This document shows, piece by piece, positions 60,246 to 64,000 of a stretch of 64,000 bases of DNA. The notes below the pieces were generated by a model. It made no database searches and was not told the origin of the DNA. It was given only the letters and a program-made list of their open reading frames with translations. The translations under genes were made by a program, and so were the position numbers. The stretch is from Akkermansiaceae bacterium (GTDB taxonomy: Bacteria > Verrucomicrobiota > Verrucomicrobiia > Verrucomicrobiales > Akkermansiaceae): the NCBI GenBank assembly GCA_028822935.1, contig JAPKCM010000004.1, positions 78,001-142,000 on the forward strand, read 5' to 3'. Numbering within the stretch: position 1 is the first letter of the stretch; the number at the start of each line of letters is the position of its first letter.

Positions 60246-62975
60246 GTGCCTGCAGTTCTTTTCACGCCCGGTCAACGATGGATTAGTAAAACCGAACCTG
60301 AGATGGGCCTGGGAGTCCTCCTCGAAGAAGAATCAGGAAAGGCCACCATTCTCTTCACCGCGGTGAAGGAGAAGCGAATCTACTCGCTCGACTCAGCCCC
60401 TATTCTACGGGTTCGCTTCAAGAAGGGCGATGTCGTCCTCATCGATGTCGATGACTCCATCACAATCGACGAAGTCACCGAGGAAAACGGCATCCTCACC
60501 TATCACGCCGGTGACCGTGCGGTGATCGAAGGCGAGCTTTCCGACACCATTTCATTTTCCAAACCCGAAGAGCGCCTGCTCAGCGGACAAGTTGATAGCT
60601 TACGAAAGTTCAACCTCCGCGCCGAATCACTTTTCCGCAGCAGCCAAATCCGACAATCTCCCGTGCGCGGAATGCTGGGTGGCCGGGTTGATTTGATCCC
60701 CCATCAAATCGCCATCGTGCAGGAAGTCGCTTCCCGCATTGCCCCTCGTGTCCTCCTTGCCGACGAAGTGGGTCTCGGAAAAACGATCGAAGCCTGTCTC
60801 ATTCTTCATCGTCTTCAGCTCACCGGCCGCGCCGACCGCGTTCTCATTTTACTACCGGAAGCACTCGTTCACCAATGGTTCGTCGAACTTCTGCGCCGCT
60901 TTAATCTCCTTTTCTCCATCTTCGATGAAGAGCGTTGCCACTCGCTCACGCAGCACTCCCCCGAGACCAATCCCTTCCTCGAGAACCAACTCATTCTCTG
61001 CAGCACCGACTTCCTTCTCGATAATCCCGCGCGGGTTCCACAGGTCATCGAAGCCGGATGGGATCTTCTCATCGTCGACGAAGCCCACCACTTGGAATGG
61101 TCGCCCGAAGAAGCGAGCGAAAGCTACGAGCTCGTACAAGTTCTTGCCGAATTGACTCCCTCAGTCTTGCTTCTCACCGCAACGCCGCAGCAACTCGGAG
61201 CCGAAGGTCACTTCGCCCGCCTCCAACTACTCGACCCGGATCGCTACAATGATCTCGACGCCTTCATCGCTGAGTCCGAACACTATGAAGTGGTCGCTGA
61301 GGTGATCGATACCGTAAAGTCGAAAAAGACCATCGATCCAAAAACGGTGGCCTCATTCGCTGAGCGCTCTCCTCGAATCGCCGATGGCCTTGCTCGCATC
61401 GATGATGACGGCGTGCGTGATCAGGTCGTCGCCGACCTGTTAGATTCCTTCGGGACCGGTCGCGTGATGTTCCGGAACACGCGCAAACAGCTCAGTGGCT
61501 TCCCCGAGCGGAAACAGTATCTCATTCCCCTCGACGACATAGAAAGCAAAGAGTCCAACGACCCCGGCTTCACCGCCAAGGTAAACTGGCTCGTCTCTTT
61601 TCTGAAAGAGCATCCGGACAAGAAAGTGCTTCTCATCTGCAAGACCATCGATCTGGTCGAGGAAATCGCGGGAGCGATTCTCGATCGCATGACTCTCAAT
61701 GTGGCGCAATTCCACGAGGAGCTGAACCTCATCCAGCGCGATCGAAACGCCGCTTACTTTTCCGAAGAAGAAGGTGCCCGCGTGCTTCTTTGCTCGGAGA
61801 TCGGAAGTGAAGGCCGCAACTTCCAGTTCGCCCACCATCTCGTCCTCTTTGATCTGCCAGAGAATCCCGAACTCCTAGAACAGCGGATCGGGCGACTCGA
61901 CCGCATCGGCCAGAGCGAGACCATCAACATCCATGTTCCCTTTGTCAAAGGAGATCGCGGAGAGCGCTATGCCCGGTGGTATTCCGAAGGACTCAACGCC
62001 TTTGAAAAGAACCTCCACGGGGCCCAGATTCTCGTGAAACGCTTGCAGGCCCTCAAGACCGACACGCTTGACGAGTTCATCGAGGCCTCCAAAACCCTCA
62101 AGCAAGAGACCGAAAATGAGATGGAGCGCGGTCACGATCGCTTACTTTCGATGACTTCGGATGGAGGCGACGAAGTCGATGACACTCTCGAACTCATGGA
62201 CAAATGGGACCATGATCGAAACTTCGAGGACTGGATCATGCGCCTCTTCGATTACTTCGGCCTCCACGTCCAGGAACTCGGAGCACGCGGTTACCTTCTC
62301 AAGCCAGGCAATGTCATCACCGATTCCTTCCCCGATCTCCCTTCCGAAGGAATGGGCGTGACTTTTGACCGCCATCGGGCCCTGAGCCGTGAGGAAATCG
62401 GCTTCATGTCAGCCGACCACCCCATGCTCGTCTCCGCCATTGATCTTCTCCTCTCGAGCGAAGCCGGAAACAGCTGCTTCGGAGTCTGGGAAACCCCCGG
62501 CGATGTCGCCATTATTTTGGAAGCCTACTACGTCATCGAGTGCATCGCACCGGCTTCCCTCCAGACCGATCACTTCCTTCCCGCCATCCCGGTTCGGGTC
62601 GCGGTCGATCATGAAGGGACCAATCTCACCACCGACGCCAAGCTCATCCGCGCCGTCCTCCGTCCTGGAGCCCATCGCAAATTTCTCGATCAGCCCAAGA
62701 TCAACCAGGAAATGGTTCCGAAAATGCTCGAGACTCTCGGATCCCTCGTCGGCCAACGCCGGGTCACCATCGTCAAAAAAGCACTCGCGAAAATGAGCGA
62801 GACGATGGATGGCGAAGTCGCACGTCTCGAGGATCTCCGCGAGGTGAACCCGATGATCGACGACAGCGAAATCAACGCCGTGCGCGCGCGTGAGCAGGAA
62901 CTGAAGAAGGCAATCGCCGGTTCCCGCGTGAGACTGGATTCACTCCGCCTCATTTACAAGGCACCTGGGAAGTAG
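60246..62975 (+). CDS. rapA: RapA-like Swi2/Snf2 RNA polymerase-associated ATPase
   Basis: RapA is a translocase that recycles stalled or post-termination RNA polymerase. The 909-residue protein starts at GTG 60246 (VPAVLFTPGQRWISKTEPEMGLG, close to the RapA N-terminus) with Tudor/SH3-like beta domains. Helicase motifs are I (LLADEVGLGKTIEA, about 168), II (DEAHH, about 279), III (LLLTATP), V and VI (EGRNFQFAHHLVLFD, QRIGRLDRIGQ). The C-terminal RapA-specific part covers the last 300 residues. The E. coli protein is 968 residues. It is a single gene with its own upstream region. A general SNF2 helicase is the less likely alternative. Confidence 0.88.
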   Translation: MPAVLFTPGQRWISKTEPEMGLGVLLEEESGKATILFTAVKEKRIYSLDSAPILRVRFKKGDVVLIDVDDSITIDEVTEENGILTYHAGDRAVIEGELSDTISFSKPEERLLSGQVDSLRKFNLRAESLFRSSQIRQSPVRGMLGGRVDLIPHQIAIVQEVASRIAPRVLLADEVGLGKTIEACLILHRLQLTGRADRVLILLPEALVHQWFVELLRRFNLLFSIFDEERCHSLTQHSPETNPFLENQLILCSTDFLLDNPARVPQVIEAGWDLLIVDEAHHLEWSPEEASESYELVQVLAELTPSVLLLTATPQQLGAEGHFARLQLLDPDRYNDLDAFIAESEHYEVVAEVIDTVKSKKTIDPKTVASFAERSPRIADGLARIDDDGVRDQVVADLLDSFGTGRVMFRNTRKQLSGFPERKQYLIPLDDIESKESNDPGFTAKVNWLVSFLKEHPDKKVLLICKTIDLVEEIAGAILDRMTLNVAQFHEELNLIQRDRNAAYFSEEEGARVLLCSEIGSEGRNFQFAHHLVLFDLPENPELLEQRIGRLDRIGQSETINIHVPFVKGDRGERYARWYSEGLNAFEKNLHGAQILVKRLQALKTDTLDEFIEASKTLKQETENEMERGHDRLLSMTSDGGDEVDDTLELMDKWDHDRNFEDWIMRLFDYFGLHVQELGARGYLLKPGNVITDSFPDLPSEGMGVTFDRHRALSREEIGFMSADHPMLVSAIDLLLSSEAGNSCFGVWETPGDVAIILEAYYVIECIAPASLQTDHFLPAIPVRVAVDHEGTNLTTDAKLIRAVLRPGAHRKFLDQPKINQEMVPKMLETLGSLVGQRRVTIVKKALAKMSETMDGEVARLEDLREVNPMIDDSEINAVRAREQELKKAIAGSRVRLDSLRLIYKAPGK

Positions 62976-62978
62976 GGA

Positions 62979-63918
62979 TCACTTCTTATCCTTCATCATA
63001 TTCTTTACGATGTTGATGCCCATGCGGTGAAACTCTTTCATCTGTGCTTGGCTATCGAAGAAGGCTTTCGATTGGTCGTCATCGAGAACCCCTTTTAATT
63101 CCTCGTGATAGGCCTCTTGGCCTTTGGCCCAATCTTCTTCGAAGATTTCCACGACATTCTCCTGAGCCATCGTCTCCATCGCTTGCGCTCCTTCCCACTT
63201 TTTCGCACTATCGCCAGTGGTGCGGATTTTATGCATCGCCTCCACTAGTGCCGTCTCCTGCTCGGATCGGAGATCATTTTCAGTCGTCGCAATGGCGGGC
63301 CTTAATCCCGGGCATCTGTTGATGCTCAGTAAGTCGTTCATGGTAGTCATCGAAGAATTTTTGATCCTCTTTATCGTTCAAAAAATCAGCAACCTCCTTC
63401 TTCCGGGCTTCCTTGTTCGCTTCCATCTCCTCCGCGAGAGCGGTTCGTTCTTCGGCATTTGCAGCCCCCATCATTTTCATCCCAAGCTGCTGTTGATCCG
63501 CAAAATCCCCCGCCAGAAGGCCGAGAAAATACTTCTCCTCCTCTTCGCTCAAATTCAGCGACTTAAGGAAGGGACCGTAGATCAATCCTGCGGTCGACAT
63601 ATGCCCTTGGGCAAACATCGCTTTCGCGGCAGGATTGGCGGCCATTTTGCGCATCGCTTTTCCAAAACCCTCCAAAGGAGTGTCAGATTCCCGCTCCCCG
63701 GTCTTCGAGCGCTGAGAACCACTGGCATTTCGATCACCCAGAGAAGATGAGTTAGAATATTCCGTTCTCCGGTCCTTAACTCCAACCGGTGCCTGATCTG
63801 GACTTTTCGTAGCCAACGATTCCTTCAAATCACTGATTCTCATTTCTTCTATAATGACCCCTCCAAGGAGAGCTACAACCAAGGCGATGATGATGACGTT
63901 GTTTTTTATGATGAGCAA
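62979..63918 (-). pseudogene. LTXXQ/Spy-like exported protein split by a +1 frameshift
   Basis: Two overlapping minus-strand frames (63280-63918 and 62979-63350) join smoothly if one base is skipped near 63309, after EHQQMPG, continuing LRPAIATTENDLRS. The joined product of about 312 residues begins at a TTG (63918; an in-frame TAA lies just upstream) with a membrane anchor (VIIIALVVALLGGVII). It has two similar helical halves (LNLSEEEEKYFLGLL and NDLRSEQETALVEAM), resembling Spy/CpxP LTXXQ proteins. The shift is at ATG CCC GGG ATT: a real mutation, a programmed slip or a sequencing error. If real, the C-terminal half is lost. Confidence 0.65.
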
Positions 63919-64000
63919 AGCTTAGCTTCTCGTGATGACGCTTTCATGACCAGACGAGAACTCTTTTTCTATCTATCGAGATCGATCCTCTAATTCTGCC
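63919..64000. other. Window-end fragment
   Basis: The last 82 bases are short of any complete gene. On the minus strand a frame ...AELEDRSR ends in TAG at about 63974-63976 and could be the C-terminus of a gene starting beyond the window. This is only suggestive. Confidence 0.2.

Overview
The window looks like chromosomal DNA of a Verrucomicrobiota bacterium, most likely the class Verrucomicrobiia. The evidence is lineage-typical gene content: three separate modules of cytochrome-like PSD-type proteins paired with DUF1501 or DUF1552 partners, an ECF sigma factor followed by a FecR-LamG protein, a PEP-CTERM protein, ASPIC/VCBS proteins, a divergent FtsZ with a long acidic tail, and weak Shine-Dalgarno signals. 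No plasmid, phage, IS transposase, CRISPR array, rRNA or tRNA gene was recognised.

Layout. 1-2073 (minus) is the F0 part of an ATP synthase operon (atpB-atpE-atpF-atpH, atpH cut by the edge), with a strong hairpin between atpE and atpF and a TGTGA-N6-TCACA palindrome upstream of atpB. 2525-5475 (plus) holds a ThuA-like protein overlapping an M14-like peptidase, a PH-domain protein and a small membrane protein. 6001-10757 is a two-gene secreted or surface pair with an internal duplication, calcium-type repeats, FG-GAP repeats and an ASPIC domain. 10947-15156 is putA with a divergent PAS-AraC regulator. 15160-18843 (minus) is ftsZ-ribF-rsgA.

19030-27912 (plus) is the best candidate for an undescribed system. 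It is a tightly packed run of seven reading frames: a membrane-anchored coiled-coil DUF4175-like protein, a small exported protein followed in frame by a second small frame behind two TGA codons, a terpene-cyclase-like repeat protein, and three tandem paralogues that sandwich a LamG-like domain between NGD-type beta modules. A bidirectional terminator closes it. 28010-37116 (minus) contains a PEP-CTERM protein and two PSD-type modules separated by 800 bp of non-coding DNA.

37207-51707 is mixed housekeeping and accessory DNA. It holds a nucleotidyltransferase/GHMP-kinase fusion, a helical-repeat protein, a redoxin without its cysteines next to a SET-domain methyltransferase, parB with an animal-type glutaminyl cyclase, a minimal RNase III domain overlapping an RbsD/FucU-like lipoprotein, a PIN-PhoH ATPase, menC-menE, a Gfo/Idh/MocA oxidoreductase and an HI0933-type flavoprotein. 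51926-59731 (plus) is an ECF sigma/FecR-LamG/PSD1/DUF1501/hydrolase operon ending in an intrinsic terminator. 60246-62975 encodes a RapA-like Swi2/Snf2 ATPase, and 62979-63918 (minus) is an LTXXQ-like exported protein broken by a one-base frameshift.

All calls come from reading the sequence; no database search was run. Family names rest on motif recognition, and start sites were chosen from signal peptides, family N-termini and overlaps.
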